Part shown: piece by piece, positions 34,176 to 43,061 of the stretch
Layout: each line of letters starts with the position of its first letter
How positions within the stretch are numbered: the stretch's first letter is position 1
Assembly (NCBI RefSeq): GCF_042429435.1
Contig: NZ_JBHMAF010000120.1
Source: Ectobacillus funiculus
GTDB taxonomy: Bacteria; Bacillota; Bacilli; Bacillales; Bacillaceae_G
Direction: 5' to 3' (one strand)
Length of the DNA: 64,000 bases
Notes under the pieces: model-generated
The model's database searches: none
Seen by the model: only the letters and a program-made list of their open reading frames with translations
What the model was told of the DNA's origin: nothing
Made by a program: the position numbers and the translations under genes

Positions 34176-35288
34176 TTACGATTGAAGAAGTTTAGAAAAG
34201 CTAGCACCTTCAGATGTAATGCCCTTTTTATCTACAGCTTTAAGCCGGTTAATAATTTCATCCGTTACCTCTTTTGTTGTGTGCTTCCCACCAATATCCG
34301 GTGTTAAGAATCCATCCCTTGTTACGCTTTCCACAACATCCAATAATGTGCTTCCAAGTTCTTCTTCACCAAAGTGATCCAACATCATTTTTGCAGTCCA
34401 AATCTGACCAATCGGGTTTGCAATACCTTTTCCTACAATGTCTGGAGCAGATCCATGAACTGGCTCAAACATGGAAGGATATTTTCCATTTACATTGATG
34501 TTCGCCGCTGGAGCAATGCCGACGCTACCCATGATAGCTGCACCTAAATCTGTCAAAATATCGCCAAACAAATTACTTGCTACAATTACGTCAAACCTTT
34601 CAGGATGAGTAACGAAAAAGGCCGATAAGGCATCGATATGTTGGGAGTCTGTACTTATCTCTGGATAATCCTTTGAAACGTCTTCAAACACATTATCCCA
34701 AAAAGGCATAGAATAATAGATTCCGTTAGATTTTGTTGCACTAGTTACACGCTTTCTACGTTTTGCTGCTAGTTCAAAAGCAAAACGCATAGCCCTTTCT
34801 GTCCCTTTTCTTGAAAAAATAGCATTCTGAATTGCTATTTCATCTTCACCTTGGTATATCTTTCCTCCTACCGAGCTATATTCTCCTTCACTATTCTCTC
34901 GAACAACAATTAAGTCAAAATCTTTTGGATTTAGTAAAGGTGACCTAACACCATCAAGTACTTTTGCTGGACGAATGTTAATAACCTGTTCAAATTCACG
35001 ACGGATTTTAATTAAAAGACCCCATAATGAAATATGATCAGGAACAAGCTTTAAGTTACCTACTGCTCCCAAAAAAATACTATCAAAATCTTTTAATCTC
35101 TCTAGACCATCTTCAGGCATCATTTCACCATGCTCGAGATAGTACTCACAGCTCCAAGGGAAATTTGTAAATTCAAATTTTAATCCACCATGAATATCTG
35201 ATATCGCTTTCAAAACATCAGTCGCTGCTGGAACAACTTCTTTTCCAATTCCGTCTCCAGGAATGTTCGCAATTTTTAATGTTTTCAT
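34176..35288 (-). CDS. D-malate/tartrate dehydrogenase (decarboxylating)
   Basis: About 370 residues of the isocitrate/isopropylmalate dehydrogenase family: NIPGDGIGKEVVPAA at the start, VRENSEGEYSSVGG (substrate loop typical of the tartrate/D-malate branch), FGDILTDLGAAIMGSVG (metal aspartates) and MFEPVHGSAPDI near NAD. It oxidises and decarboxylates D-malate to pyruvate or acts on tartrate. The ATG at 35288 has GAGGAG 6 bases upstream; the open frame runs 12 codons further. A divergent-type operator and a GntR gene lie upstream. Isopropylmalate dehydrogenase is a less likely alternative because no leu genes are near. Confidence 0.82.
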   Translation of the reverse strand: MKTLKIANIPGDGIGKEVVPAATDVLKAISDIHGGLKFEFTNFPWSCEYYLEHGEMMPEDGLERLKDFDSIFLGAVGNLKLVPDHISLWGLLIKIRREFEQVINIRPAKVLDGVRSPLLNPKDFDLIVVRENSEGEYSSVGGKIYQGEDEIAIQNAIFSRKGTERAMRFAFELAAKRRKRVTSATKSNGIYYSMPFWDNVFEDVSKDYPEISTDSQHIDALSAFFVTHPERFDVIVASNLFGDILTDLGAAIMGSVGIAPAANINVNGKYPSMFEPVHGSAPDIVGKGIANPIGQIWTAKMMLDHFGEEELGSTLLDVVESVTRDGFLTPDIGGKHTTKEVTDEIINRLKAVDKKGITSEGASFSKLLQS

Positions 35289-35349
35289 CTTTAATCTCCT
35301 CACTATTCTCGAAATATAATTCAACTTATATAATTTTAGTCGTCTGTAT

Positions 35350-35361
35350 ACGGTCGACCGT
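35350..35361. promoter_or_regulatory. Palindromic operator candidate for the nearby GntR regulator
   Basis: ACGGTCGACCGT is a perfect 12-bp palindrome, 62 bases before the dehydrogenase start. It lies between that gene and the GntR regulator gene upstream. Its GC-rich core stands out in AT-rich surroundings. Confidence 0.45.
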
Positions 35362-35534
35362 CTTCTTGTTTTTTATTTTACAAGAACGTAAATTTTTAGG
35401 CAAGGGATTTTAGAATTTTTTTAATTTCTTAATAGAGAGACGCTTATACTTCACTCTCATTATCATCTTAAATTTTCCACATATATTTTCAACCGATAGA
35501 AGATCCCATTTACTACTAAAAAAAGTAAACAAAA

Positions 35535-35557
35535 AACCATAACCTTAAAGATTATGG
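35535..35557 (-). terminator. Terminator of the GntR gene
   Basis: CCATAA pairs with TTATGG across a short loop, with TTTTTT following on the minus strand. The stop codon of the regulator is inside the stem. Confidence 0.65.
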
Positions 35558-36235
35558 CTTAGTGGTTTCAGCTGAATTAGGCAGAACTTCAATTAAATGT
35601 TCTAAATCAAGTTTTAAATGATTAATCATTGCCTGTGAGGCCTGCTCAGCTTCTCTCTTTTTCATACACTCAAATATTCCACGATGTTGATTTAGAATAA
35701 TATCAGCTCGATTTTCTCCCTGGAAGTTTAAAACTCGAAAGAAATACATAAGTGATTTCAAATCATTTAGTTGTTTTTGTAATCGACTGTTTTGTGTGTA
35801 CTGGATGATTAAACTGTGAAATAACTCATTTAGAGTAATAATAATATTATCTGCTTGTGAGTCACGAATCGCTTGTTCCGTTTGCGCCAGAGTTTTTTCA
35901 ATTTCCTCCAACTCAGCATTTGTAGCAGTTTTAGTAACTAATTCAACTGCAAAAGATTCAAGTGCCATGCGGCAAAAATAAATCTCTTCAACATCCTTCA
36001 TAGTCGGTTGGTACACCATAACTCTTGATTTTTCATCAACAATTACTAGTCCTTCTTTTTCTAAAATTCGTATAGCTTCTCTTATTGGACTTTTACTTAC
36101 ATCAAATTCTTTAGCTAGCTGAGTCTCAACAATCCGTTCACCTGGCTTGAATTTTCCTTCAAATATCATTTTCTTAATGGAATGATAAAATTGTTCATAA
36201 TATGGTATGGGTTTTTCAATTATAAAATCACTCAT
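35552..36235 (-). CDS. GntR-family regulator, FCD (FadR) type
   Basis: About 227 residues. The N-terminal winged helix is KKMIFEGKFKPGERIVETQLA, then DVSKSPIREAIRILEKEGLV and a wing with VMVYQPT. The C-terminal all-helical FCD ligand domain has metal-binding-type residues (ELFHSLIIQYT, LNQHRGIFECM). Such regulators sense organic acids. It is encoded just upstream of, and in line with, the D-malate/tartrate dehydrogenase, the probable target. The ATG at 36235 has AAAGGA upstream. Confidence 0.85.
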   Translation of the reverse strand: MSDFIIEKPIPYYEQFYHSIKKMIFEGKFKPGERIVETQLAKEFDVSKSPIREAIRILEKEGLVIVDEKSRVMVYQPTMKDVEEIYFCRMALESFAVELVTKTATNAELEEIEKTLAQTEQAIRDSQADNIIITLNELFHSLIIQYTQNSRLQKQLNDLKSLMYFFRVLNFQGENRADIILNQHRGIFECMKKREAEQASQAMINHLKLDLEHLIEVLPNSAETTKP

Positions 36236-36432
36236 ATTCTCATCCTTTTTCTGCAACATATGTTTAAAGTTTATATTATTTTATAAATACAACCACTATT
36301 ATAAAATGTATAATTAAAAAATAACAAACTGACTTTAGCACAGTATTTGTTCGTAGTCTATCCCTTCACTAGTTAATGAACAGAGTTAAAATGGACATGC
36401 TACCTTAACTTAGAAGGAGTGCCGATATCCTA

Positions 36433-36841
36433 TTACACATCTTTCTCCATTATAACGTAGGATTTATCTCCTTTTGTAAACCTGTAGTTGGATTCTTGCA
36501 AACCAAATTTTTTATAGAAATTCACCTTGTTCTCTCTGGCATTACACCAAAGTCTTCACACCGCGATTCTTCGCTTCCTTTATTACATAGTCTAACAACA
36601 TACTTCCGTATCCTTTACCTTGTTCCTGTTGAAGAGTTGCAAATTTTCGGAATTGACCTTCTTCATTACTTATAAAAAGTGAGATGACAGAAATCAGTGT
36701 ATTTTCTTTAAAAAGACCAAAATGAATACCTACATTATCATCTTCTAATTTAATGTAGTCTAAGCCCTTGTCCGGCCACATGACTTTATGCCGCAATTCC
36801 CAAGCTTTTTTCTTATCTACTTTTGTAATCGTGGTTTCCAT
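36433..36841 (-). pseudogene. Frameshifted GNAT acetyltransferase
   Basis: The first frame (99 codons) holds an N-terminal GNAT half with FATLQQEQGKGYGSMLLDYV. It stops at VKTLV. The C-terminal half continues in another frame (CNARENKVNFYKKFGLQES, then a short tail to 36433). Loss of about two bases near 36540 explains the break. It resembles ElaA/YjcF-like small acetyltransferases. A sequencing error would make it an intact gene of about 140 residues. Confidence 0.6.
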
Positions 36842-36952
36842 AGTCCTCTCCTTCGTAACAAGTATACATATTCATTAGATATATCCTGTTCACATAACAA
36901 TATTTTATCAGCAATTTAAAGGAAACTAAATCTCCCTGTTTCTAGAGAGTAG

Positions 36953-36967
36953 TTTTTGCACCAGAAC
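36953..36967 (-). mobile_element. Solo IS6-type terminal repeat
   Basis: TTTTTGCACCAGAAC matches the IS6-like ends at 16.54 and 43.13 kb in the same orientation. No transposase sequence is attached. It lies about 90 bases before the sigma-54 activator gene. Confidence 0.5.
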
Positions 36968-37053
36968 TAAAAATAATATCTTTTGCTAATTTGATTAATT
37001 TTTGTAGTTGGCTTAGAGTGTGGGTATAAAATGAACATATTGGACAGAAGGTG

Positions 37054-38952
37054 ATGAGAGTGGAGGATATTTTAATTATTGCTCCATATCCGGAGCTTGC
37101 AAACGATGCGGTGCAGCTTCGGGAGAAAACAGACATTAAGTTCTCACTTATATTAGGTGACCCCGAAATCCCCTACCAACAACAAATCAATCCGTCAACA
37201 CGAGTTGTCATCTCAAGAGGAGGCACTGCCAAATCCCTTCGAGACTCATTGGATTTGCCGATCGTTGACGTGCCTGTGACACCATCTGATATTTTGCGGG
37301 CTATTAGTGCTGTTGCAACATGCGGGTATAAGAAAATTGCGATTATTACCCCTACTAACATCTTGTCTAAGACAAATCATACTTTAGAATTGTCTGATCA
37401 GCTACAATTGATATTTGCAACGGATATGGACGGCCAAATTGCAGACATCGTGAAAAGGTTAATTCAGGATGAAAAAGTAGAGGCTATTATTGGAGATAGA
37501 GTTTCTACACAATCCGCTCTTCAGCATCAAGTCCATGGTCACTTGCTCAAGTCAGGTGAAGAATCTTTACTCATGGCTTTGGAAACAGCTGCAAATGTTC
37601 TTCAGGCACAGACAAAGGAAAGAGCAAAGGTCAAAGAGATGCAGTCCATTCTTAATGTAATCAATGATGCGGTGCTCACGATTGATCCGAATGGCATCAT
37701 CACGGTATCTAACGATTCTGTAAAAAGAATATTCGATTTCTCTCAAGAAGACATTGTAGGAAAAAGCTATTCGGATTGTCTTACCGATCCACATTTACTT
37801 AAATTAATTGAGGAAAAAAAGGAAGTACGTAATTTACTGCATACCACAGCGAACGGGAAAAAGATCGTAGTTAATCAGATACCGATCTATGTTGATTCTG
37901 TCTTCCATGGATCTGTCGGAATATACCAGGAAATTAGCAGAATCCAAAATCTTGAGCTAAATATCCGAAAACGGTTAAATGATCGTGGCTTATTTGCGAA
38001 AAGTACATTTGATGACTTTGTGACCACCAATAGCAAAATGAAGCAAGTCGTCTCGGAAGCTAGATTATATGCCAAATCTGAAGGAACGGTACTGATTTAT
38101 GGGGAGACTGGAACAGGAAAAGAATTATTTGCACAAAGCATTCATAATGCGAGTGGAAGACATAAAGGGCCATTTGTTTCTGTCAATTGTGCTGCACTCA
38201 ATGAGAATTTACTGGAAAGCGAATTGTTTGGATATGTGGAGGGGGCCTTTACTGGCGCTCTGAAAGGAGGAAGGGCTGGTCTATTCGAGTTAGCGCATGG
38301 CGGCTCCCTTTTTTTGGATGAAATCGGAGAAATCTCCTCTCAATTTCAAGCGAAATTGTTGCGTGTTTTGCAAGAGAAAGAGGTAAGGCGAATTGGTGCA
38401 GACCGCATTATTCCTATTGATGTTCGGGTCATATGTGCAACCAATAAATCGCTATATGATTTGGCTCAAGACGGAGAGTTCCGCGAAGATTTATATTATA
38501 GGCTATGCACATTGGAATTAGATTTAATTCCTTTACGCTACAGAAAAGAAGATATTATACCTCTAGCGATTACTTTTTTGAAAGCAGAAATGATACGGGA
38601 AAAACGAACGTTATTTTGGGAGAATACAGATATTTTCCTTCCGCTATTGGACCATCAATGGCTGGGCAATGCAAGAGAGCTCCAAAATGCCATTCATCGG
38701 TTGGTTATTTGCACACCAGAAGGAAACATTACACAAGACCACGTATCACAATTGGTTGAATTTGTAAGTAGAAGGAAGAAAACAGGGAACAAACTTGAGG
38801 TAGAGATTTCAAATGACTTTAGAAAAATGGAAACGGAAATATGGAGAAAGTTGTTAGATGTATTCAACGGAGACAAAGAAAGCTTATGTCAAACCTATAA
38901 TATTAGTAAAACTACATTATGGAGAAAGTTGAATTTCGAAAATGAAATATAA
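37054..38952 (+). CDS. Sigma-54-dependent activator, PrpR type
   Basis: About 632 residues. The PrpR-N sensory domain spans about 1-165 (FSLILGDPEIPY..., VDVPVTPSDILRAI), and the PAS domain about 190-300 (NDAVLTIDPNGIITVSND). The AAA+ domain follows, with Walker A GETGTGKE (about 349), the sigma-54 contact loop GAFTGA (about 396) and Walker B GGSLFLDEIGE. A C-terminal Fis-type helix-turn-helix is at about 600-632. It drives sigma-54 (SigL) promoters. A perfect -24/-12 promoter lies 500 bases downstream, before the fumarase genes, with candidate enhancer sites between. The start is uncertain: GTG 37051, ATG 37054 and GTG 37060 are all possible. The PrpR-N domain suggests sensing of a carboxylic acid or its CoA ester. 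Confidence 0.92.
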   Translation: MRVEDILIIAPYPELANDAVQLREKTDIKFSLILGDPEIPYQQQINPSTRVVISRGGTAKSLRDSLDLPIVDVPVTPSDILRAISAVATCGYKKIAIITPTNILSKTNHTLELSDQLQLIFATDMDGQIADIVKRLIQDEKVEAIIGDRVSTQSALQHQVHGHLLKSGEESLLMALETAANVLQAQTKERAKVKEMQSILNVINDAVLTIDPNGIITVSNDSVKRIFDFSQEDIVGKSYSDCLTDPHLLKLIEEKKEVRNLLHTTANGKKIVVNQIPIYVDSVFHGSVGIYQEISRIQNLELNIRKRLNDRGLFAKSTFDDFVTTNSKMKQVVSEARLYAKSEGTVLIYGETGTGKELFAQSIHNASGRHKGPFVSVNCAALNENLLESELFGYVEGAFTGALKGGRAGLFELAHGGSLFLDEIGEISSQFQAKLLRVLQEKEVRRIGADRIIPIDVRVICATNKSLYDLAQDGEFREDLYYRLCTLELDLIPLRYRKEDIIPLAITFLKAEMIREKRTLFWENTDIFLPLLDHQWLGNARELQNAIHRLVICTPEGNITQDHVSQLVEFVSRRKKTGNKLEVEISNDFRKMETEIWRKLLDVFNGDKESLCQTYNISKTTLWRKLNFENEI

Positions 38953-38967
38953 AGTTCAAAAATGAAC
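38934..38967. promoter_or_regulatory. Enhancer site pair 1 (UAS candidate)
   Basis: TTTCGAAAATGAAA (38934-38947) and the perfect palindrome GTTCAAAAATGAAC-type at 38954-38967 are spaced 20 bp centre to centre, about two helical turns. They lie about 500 bp before the sigma-54 promoter. Confidence 0.4.
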
Positions 38968-38980
38968 TCATATCAAAGGT

Positions 38981-39007
38981 AAAGGGGCAATTGCAGCCCC
39001 CTTTTTT
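38981..39007 (+). terminator. Terminator of the activator gene
   Basis: AAAGGGG (38981-38987) pairs with CCCCTTT (38998-39004), followed by a T-run to 39007. It lies 29 bases after the stop. Confidence 0.75.
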
Positions 39008-39206
39008 GCACTTTAGGAAAGTATAAATTTCCAGCTAGAAGCTGATTCAACGTAGCAGGAAATTTTAGGAGCAAAGTGTAAGTGCAACTACGCCTCTGTC
39101 TTCGCCCAAGAGCAGGGCTCGCCAGTCAGCGAGATTTCTTTATCGTCAAACAACGTTTTTGTCAAACCTATAATATTAGTAAAACTATATTATGGAGGAA
39201 GTTGAA

Positions 39207-39240
39207 CTTCAAAAATGAAATAGTAATTTCAAAAATGAAA
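39207..39240. promoter_or_regulatory. Enhancer site pair 2 (UAS candidate)
   Basis: CTTCAAAAATGAAA (39207-39220) and TTTCAAAAATGAAA (39227-39240) are 20 bp apart, about 210-245 bp before the -24/-12 promoter. That is the usual distance for binding sites of sigma-54 activators. Confidence 0.5.
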
Positions 39241-39450
39241 CAACATTAAAGGTGAGGGGTGATTATCCCTCCTTTTTATATTCTCAAAGAACGTTTATGT
39301 TCGTTTTAGAAGTGAAGCGAAAAAATATTTCTTGGTGCATAAAAAACCCTCTTACATGTTGGATTTGACTACTCTTTCGAAACAACTTCGACAGAAATTT
39401 TTCTCCTTTGCAAATATTTATTCTACTATTTTTGGTCTATCTGCTCCATA

Positions 39451-39467
39451 TTGGCACGGATATTGCA
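39451..39467 (+). promoter_or_regulatory. Sigma-54 (-24/-12) promoter
   Basis: TTGGCACGGATATTGCA has GG at 39453-39454 and GC at 39465-39466, exactly 12 bases apart. It matches the TTGGCACG-N4-TTGCA consensus in full. It lies 45 bases before the fumarase alpha start. Confidence 0.85.
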
Positions 39468-39511
39468 AGTTAAGAGAATGAAAGACAAAAAAGTATAGAG
39501 GTGGAGAAAGC

Positions 39512-40390
39512 ATGAGTGAAGTTTCCGTTGACCAAATTCGCAACAAAGTGAGAAAGATTTCCGTTGACCAAATTCGTGATACAGTGGCAACACTTTGCTG
39601 GGAGGCTTGTTACAACCTGCCAGAGGACATTGTAGAAGGATTTCATAAAGCGAGAGAATCTGAGCAGTCGCCATTAGGAAGATCCATTATTGACCAGCTC
39701 ATTGAAAATGCTCAATTAGCCGCAACAGAAGATCGTCCGTACTGCCATGATACAGGACTGACAGTTGTTTTTGCTGAAGTGGGACAGGATGTGTATATTG
39801 ACGGAGGAAATTTTGAAGAGGCGATCCACGAAGGAATTCGCAAAGGCTATAAAGAAGGCTATTTGCGCAACTCCATTGTTGGAGATCCATTACTCCGAAA
39901 AAATACAAACGATAATACGCCTGGTGTGATACACACCAAACTCGTAGCCGGAGACCAAATTAAATTAACGGTTTTGCCAAAAGGCGGCGGGAGTGAAAAT
40001 ATGAGCGCCATGAAGTTTCTGCTTCCGGGAGAGGGAGTAGAAGGAGTGAAGAAATTTGTACTGGATACGATCATAGCAGCAGGCGGAAGAGCGTGTCCGC
40101 CGATTGTGGTTGGTGTTGGGATCGGAGGGAGCTTTGACAAAGTAACAGAAATAGCTAAGAAGGCGATCCTGCGTGATATCGGCCAGTACCATCCTGAACC
40201 ACATATTGCGCAACTAGAAAAAGAACTACTTGAGGAAATTAACAAGACGGGTATTGGTCCACAGGGGCTGGGCGGAACAAATACAGCCTTATGGACGTGT
40301 GTTGAAACATACGGATGTCATATCACAGCTCTACCAGTAGCGGTAAATATCCAGTGTCATGCAGCACGAAAAAAATCCTGCATCATTTAA
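39512..40390 (+). CDS. Class I fumarase/L-tartrate dehydratase, alpha subunit
   Basis: 292 residues, the iron-sulfur catalytic N-terminal part of class I hydro-lyases encoded as a separate alpha subunit. Cluster cysteines are likely in DRPYCHDTGLTVVF, in ACPPIVVGVGIGG and in the C-terminal ALWTCVETYGCH/QCH region. It hydrates fumarate or dehydrates L-tartrate to oxaloacetate with the beta subunit. The first 12 codons are duplicated in tandem (VSVDQIR then ISVDQIR). It is expressed from a sigma-54 promoter 45 bases upstream. Distinguishing fumarase from tartrate dehydratase needs a phylogeny; the nearby D-malate/tartrate dehydrogenase leans toward tartrate. Confidence 0.85.
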   Translation: MSEVSVDQIRNKVRKISVDQIRDTVATLCWEACYNLPEDIVEGFHKARESEQSPLGRSIIDQLIENAQLAATEDRPYCHDTGLTVVFAEVGQDVYIDGGNFEEAIHEGIRKGYKEGYLRNSIVGDPLLRKNTNDNTPGVIHTKLVAGDQIKLTVLPKGGGSENMSAMKFLLPGEGVEGVKKFVLDTIIAAGGRACPPIVVGVGIGGSFDKVTEIAKKAILRDIGQYHPEPHIAQLEKELLEEINKTGIGPQGLGGTNTALWTCVETYGCHITALPVAVNIQCHAARKKSCII

Positions 40391-40414
40391 ATTCAGAAAA
40401 GAAGGTGCTAAATA

Positions 40415-40975
40415 ATGGCTAAAGTATATATAGAAACACCACTTACTAATGAAGATGTTTTAAATTTACATGCAGGAGATGAAGTTTTTTTAAATGGCGT
40501 TATTTATGTAGCAAGGGACGCTGCGCATGAGCGTTTTCTGGAGCGGCTTGAAAATAATCAACAACTGCCGATTGATTTACGAAACCATATTATCTTTTAT
40601 GCTGGGCCAACACCACCGAAGCCTGGACAGGTGATTGGATCTATCGCCCCTACAACAGCTTCTCGTATGGACCCCTATACGCCAGCTATGTTTGAATATG
40701 GGGTTAAGGGCGTGATTGGAAAAGGACCTCGCAGTCAATCTGTTAAAGACGCATGTAAAAATGATACAGCCATTTGTTTTTCTGCTATTGGCGGGTTATC
40801 TGCTCTTTTAAGCGATAAGATACAAGCCGCGGAGGTAGTCGCCTATGAAGATCTGGGGCCGGAGGCGATCCGCGAACTTATTGTCAAGGATTTCCCTGTT
40901 TTAGTAGTCTATGATGCACATGGAAAGGATCTTTATGAACAGGAAATCGCTAAGTATCGAACATTAGAACGATAA
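40415..40975 (+). CDS. Class I fumarase/L-tartrate dehydratase, beta subunit
   Basis: 186 residues matching the C-terminal (beta) part of class I fumarases: LHAGDEVFLNGVIYVARDAAH, IFYAGPTPPKPGQVIGSIAPTT, TASRMD and GVIGKGPRS, then AAEVVAYEDLGPEAI. It lies 24 bases after alpha, with AAGAAGG upstream. Length and sequence fit the two-subunit enzymes of Firmicutes and archaea. Confidence 0.88.
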   Translation: MAKVYIETPLTNEDVLNLHAGDEVFLNGVIYVARDAAHERFLERLENNQQLPIDLRNHIIFYAGPTPPKPGQVIGSIAPTTASRMDPYTPAMFEYGVKGVIGKGPRSQSVKDACKNDTAICFSAIGGLSALLSDKIQAAEVVAYEDLGPEAIRELIVKDFPVLVVYDAHGKDLYEQEIAKYRTLER

Positions 40976-40984
40976 TATGCCCCC

Positions 40985-41295
40985 TGTGGACTCCCCCCAC
41001 TTAGCTTTGCTTGAAGTGGGGGATTCTCGGGATGCCTCTTCCAACGAAGAGAAAATGACCGAGTTAACTCCTTAGTTCCAAAGGTTGTACGTTGAATTTG
41101 TCCTAGTAGTTTAGTTTTCGTCTATGACTCAAATGACGGTGCAAACGTTTTGCGTGGCAACACACGACCTGCCGTGACCTTATCTGTTTGGTTGTTAAAG
41201 TACACGCACAAGATTCTTATTTTGAATGCACTAAACTTAAGGGGAAATAAAAGTCTTTAGGATGTCGCCTAGCCGGCATTCATCTTTCCCCTTAA
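40985..41295 (-). ncRNA. Orphan TnpB-type guide RNA (omega/reRNA) and element-end relic
   Basis: Read on the minus strand, the end contains CCTTTGGAACTAAGG, then TCTCTTCGTTGGAAGAG, then CCCGAGAATCCCCCACTTC and a hairpin whose arms are 40994-41002 and 41014-41022 (CCCCCACTT/AAGTGGGGG). To my memory this is the 3' scaffold of IS200/IS605 TnpB guide RNAs. A second perfect 11-bp hairpin (41237-41247 with 41285-41295) lies at the other side. No intact tnpB frame remains. Confidence 0.55.
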
Positions 41296-41382
41296 TATTG
41301 GATTATGCCCTTCATGCGCTTAAGAAGAGAGGCTTCTTTCGGAAGTATGTTAAAGAATAAAACAAATAGGGGGATAATAATA

Positions 41383-42648
41383 ATGAAAAAAATAGGACTT
41401 CCTATCCAAATTTTACTAGGATTGATATCTGGCATTATCGTTGGGTTGGTATTTTACAAACATCCTGGCGTCGAGACCTACCTAAAACCAATAGGTGACA
41501 TCTTTATGCACTTGATTAAAATGGTTGTAGTTCCCATTGTTTTTTCAAGTATTGTGGTTGGCATTGCTGGATTAGGCAGTGCCAAGAAGCTTGGAAGATT
41601 GGGGTTTAGAACCATTCTGTATTTTGAAATGGCTACCACTATAGCAATTATAATTGGGATCCTGTTCGCAAACATTTTCCAACCTGGTGCAGGGGTTAAT
41701 ATGAATACGCTTTCACAAGGAGACATATCAAAATACATGGCATCTGAACAGGAGATGGGAAAAGAGAGCCATTTAGAATTTCTTACTAATATTGTTCCAA
41801 CGAGCATAGTTGACTCAATGGCCAAAGGAGATCTTTTACCAGTTATTTTCTTCGCCATTTTATTAGGTCTGAGTATTGCTGCTATGGGAGAAACGGGGAA
41901 GCCTTTGCTAAATTTTTTCAAAACTTTGTCTGGCGCTATGTTCCATATGGTGACATTTGTCCTTAAAGTTGCACCATTCGGAGTTTTTGGGCTAATTGGT
42001 GTAACCATTTCCAAGTTTGGTGCAGTCTCTCTGATTCCATTAGGGAAGTTAATTGTTACAGCTTAGGAGCGTACTTGGTCTTTTTTATTGTCTGCTTTGG
42101 ATTAGTAGCCAAATTATTTAAAATCAATTTTATCGAATTTATTAAACTTTTAAAGGATGAATTACTTCTTGTTTTTTCTACATCAAGTGCCGAATCTGCT
42201 CTACCACAAGTAATGAGTAAGTTAGAGAAATACGTGTGTCCTAAACCCGTCGTTTCATTTGTTGTTCCAATTGGATATGCCTTCAATACGGATGGATCTT
42301 GTATATATTTGGCTCTTAGCTCCCTTTTTATTGCCCAGCTTTACGGAATTGACATGTCACTAAGTGCACAAATCACGTTAGTATTAATTTCTTGCGATTA
42401 CTTCCAAAGGGATTTCTGGAGTGGCTGGCGGAGCATTAGTAGTACTTCTCTCCCCTTTAGCATCTGCAGGTCTACCACTGGAAGGTTTAGCTTTTATCGC
42501 GGGAATTGATTTTCTCTTAAATATGGGCCGAGCTGCTCTTAACGTGTTTGGAAACGCTTTAGCAACAGTGGTTATTACGAAATGGGAAGGCCAATTTGAT
42601 GATGAAAAGAATAAGGCTTACGTCCTTCATGGTGATACTGCTGTTTAG
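41383..42648 (+). pseudogene. Dicarboxylate/glutamate:cation symporter (DAACS), two frameshifts
   Basis: Three frames together give about 420 residues of a GltP/DctP-type carrier. The start is ATG 41383 (GGGGGA upstream), with GLPIQILLGLISGIIVGLVF, then LIKMVVVPIVFSSIV; after a shift near 42064, STSSAESALPQVMSKLEK and VPIGYAFNTDGSCIYLAL; after a second shift near 42400, KGISGVAGGALVVLLS and NMGRAALNVFGNALA. A missing base in GCTTTAGG and two missing bases near 42400 explain the breaks. It is next to the fumarase genes and would have imported C4 acids. Sequencing error is possible, but two in one gene favours decay. Confidence 0.75.
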
Positions 42649-43061
42649 GAAAGCTAGATGAGTTCCTGCATGAATTTGCGGTCATTATTTTCCGAATATT
42701 TAGAATATAATTATATCACTCTTATTCAAAGTTATTCTGCAATTATTCTAAATGTGTCAGTGATTCAACCTCATTGACTACTTCAATGGAGGGTCCCCAT
42801 TCTAGAGGCTGATTCGTCCAATGACATCTGTGAGATAACTTGAAAAGTAGACCAAGAAGAAAAAGCGATATAGCTATGCGGCTAATAAACGGCCCTTACT
42901 ATGTGTATTTCTTTAGCAGAAATTCCACTAAGGGGGGCTTTTACAGGACCTATTGTTGGGCTTATCGTTTTATAGTGGAGTTGGAAAGATTCGTTTGTGA
43001 TTGATTATGAGAAAATCCGAATTTCATATTATCTGAGGACAGTATATTTTACTTATGAAAG
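42649..43061. other. Intergenic, no gene seen
   Basis: Short open stretches around 42830-42990 have no start site or family match and are probably transposon debris next to the IS6-type end. Confidence 0.35.

Larger units (their letters stand above)
38888..39240. repeat. 80-bp direct repeat: tail of the activator gene and its copy
   Basis: Bases 38888-38967 (the last codons of the activator and its 3' flank) recur at 39161-39240 with about 90 percent identity, offset 273 bp. The copy is non-coding and lies nearer the sigma-54 promoter. Both copies carry a pair of TTCAAAAATGAA-type palindromes. Confidence 0.8.

Noticed and set aside
34176..35288. 3-isopropylmalate dehydrogenase (leuB)
   Set aside because: The substrate-loop sequence and the absence of leuACD nearby favour the D-malate/tartrate branch, with a dedicated GntR regulator.
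39426..39674. Minus-strand frame with repeated LCCEFGQRK
   Set aside because: It is the antisense shadow of the duplicated fumarase N-terminus and the sigma-54 promoter region.
41460..41480. CGTCGAGACC inside the symporter gene as another copy of the IS-end motif
   Set aside because: It is in-frame coding sequence of the carrier (GVETYLKP) and lacks the rest of the motif.
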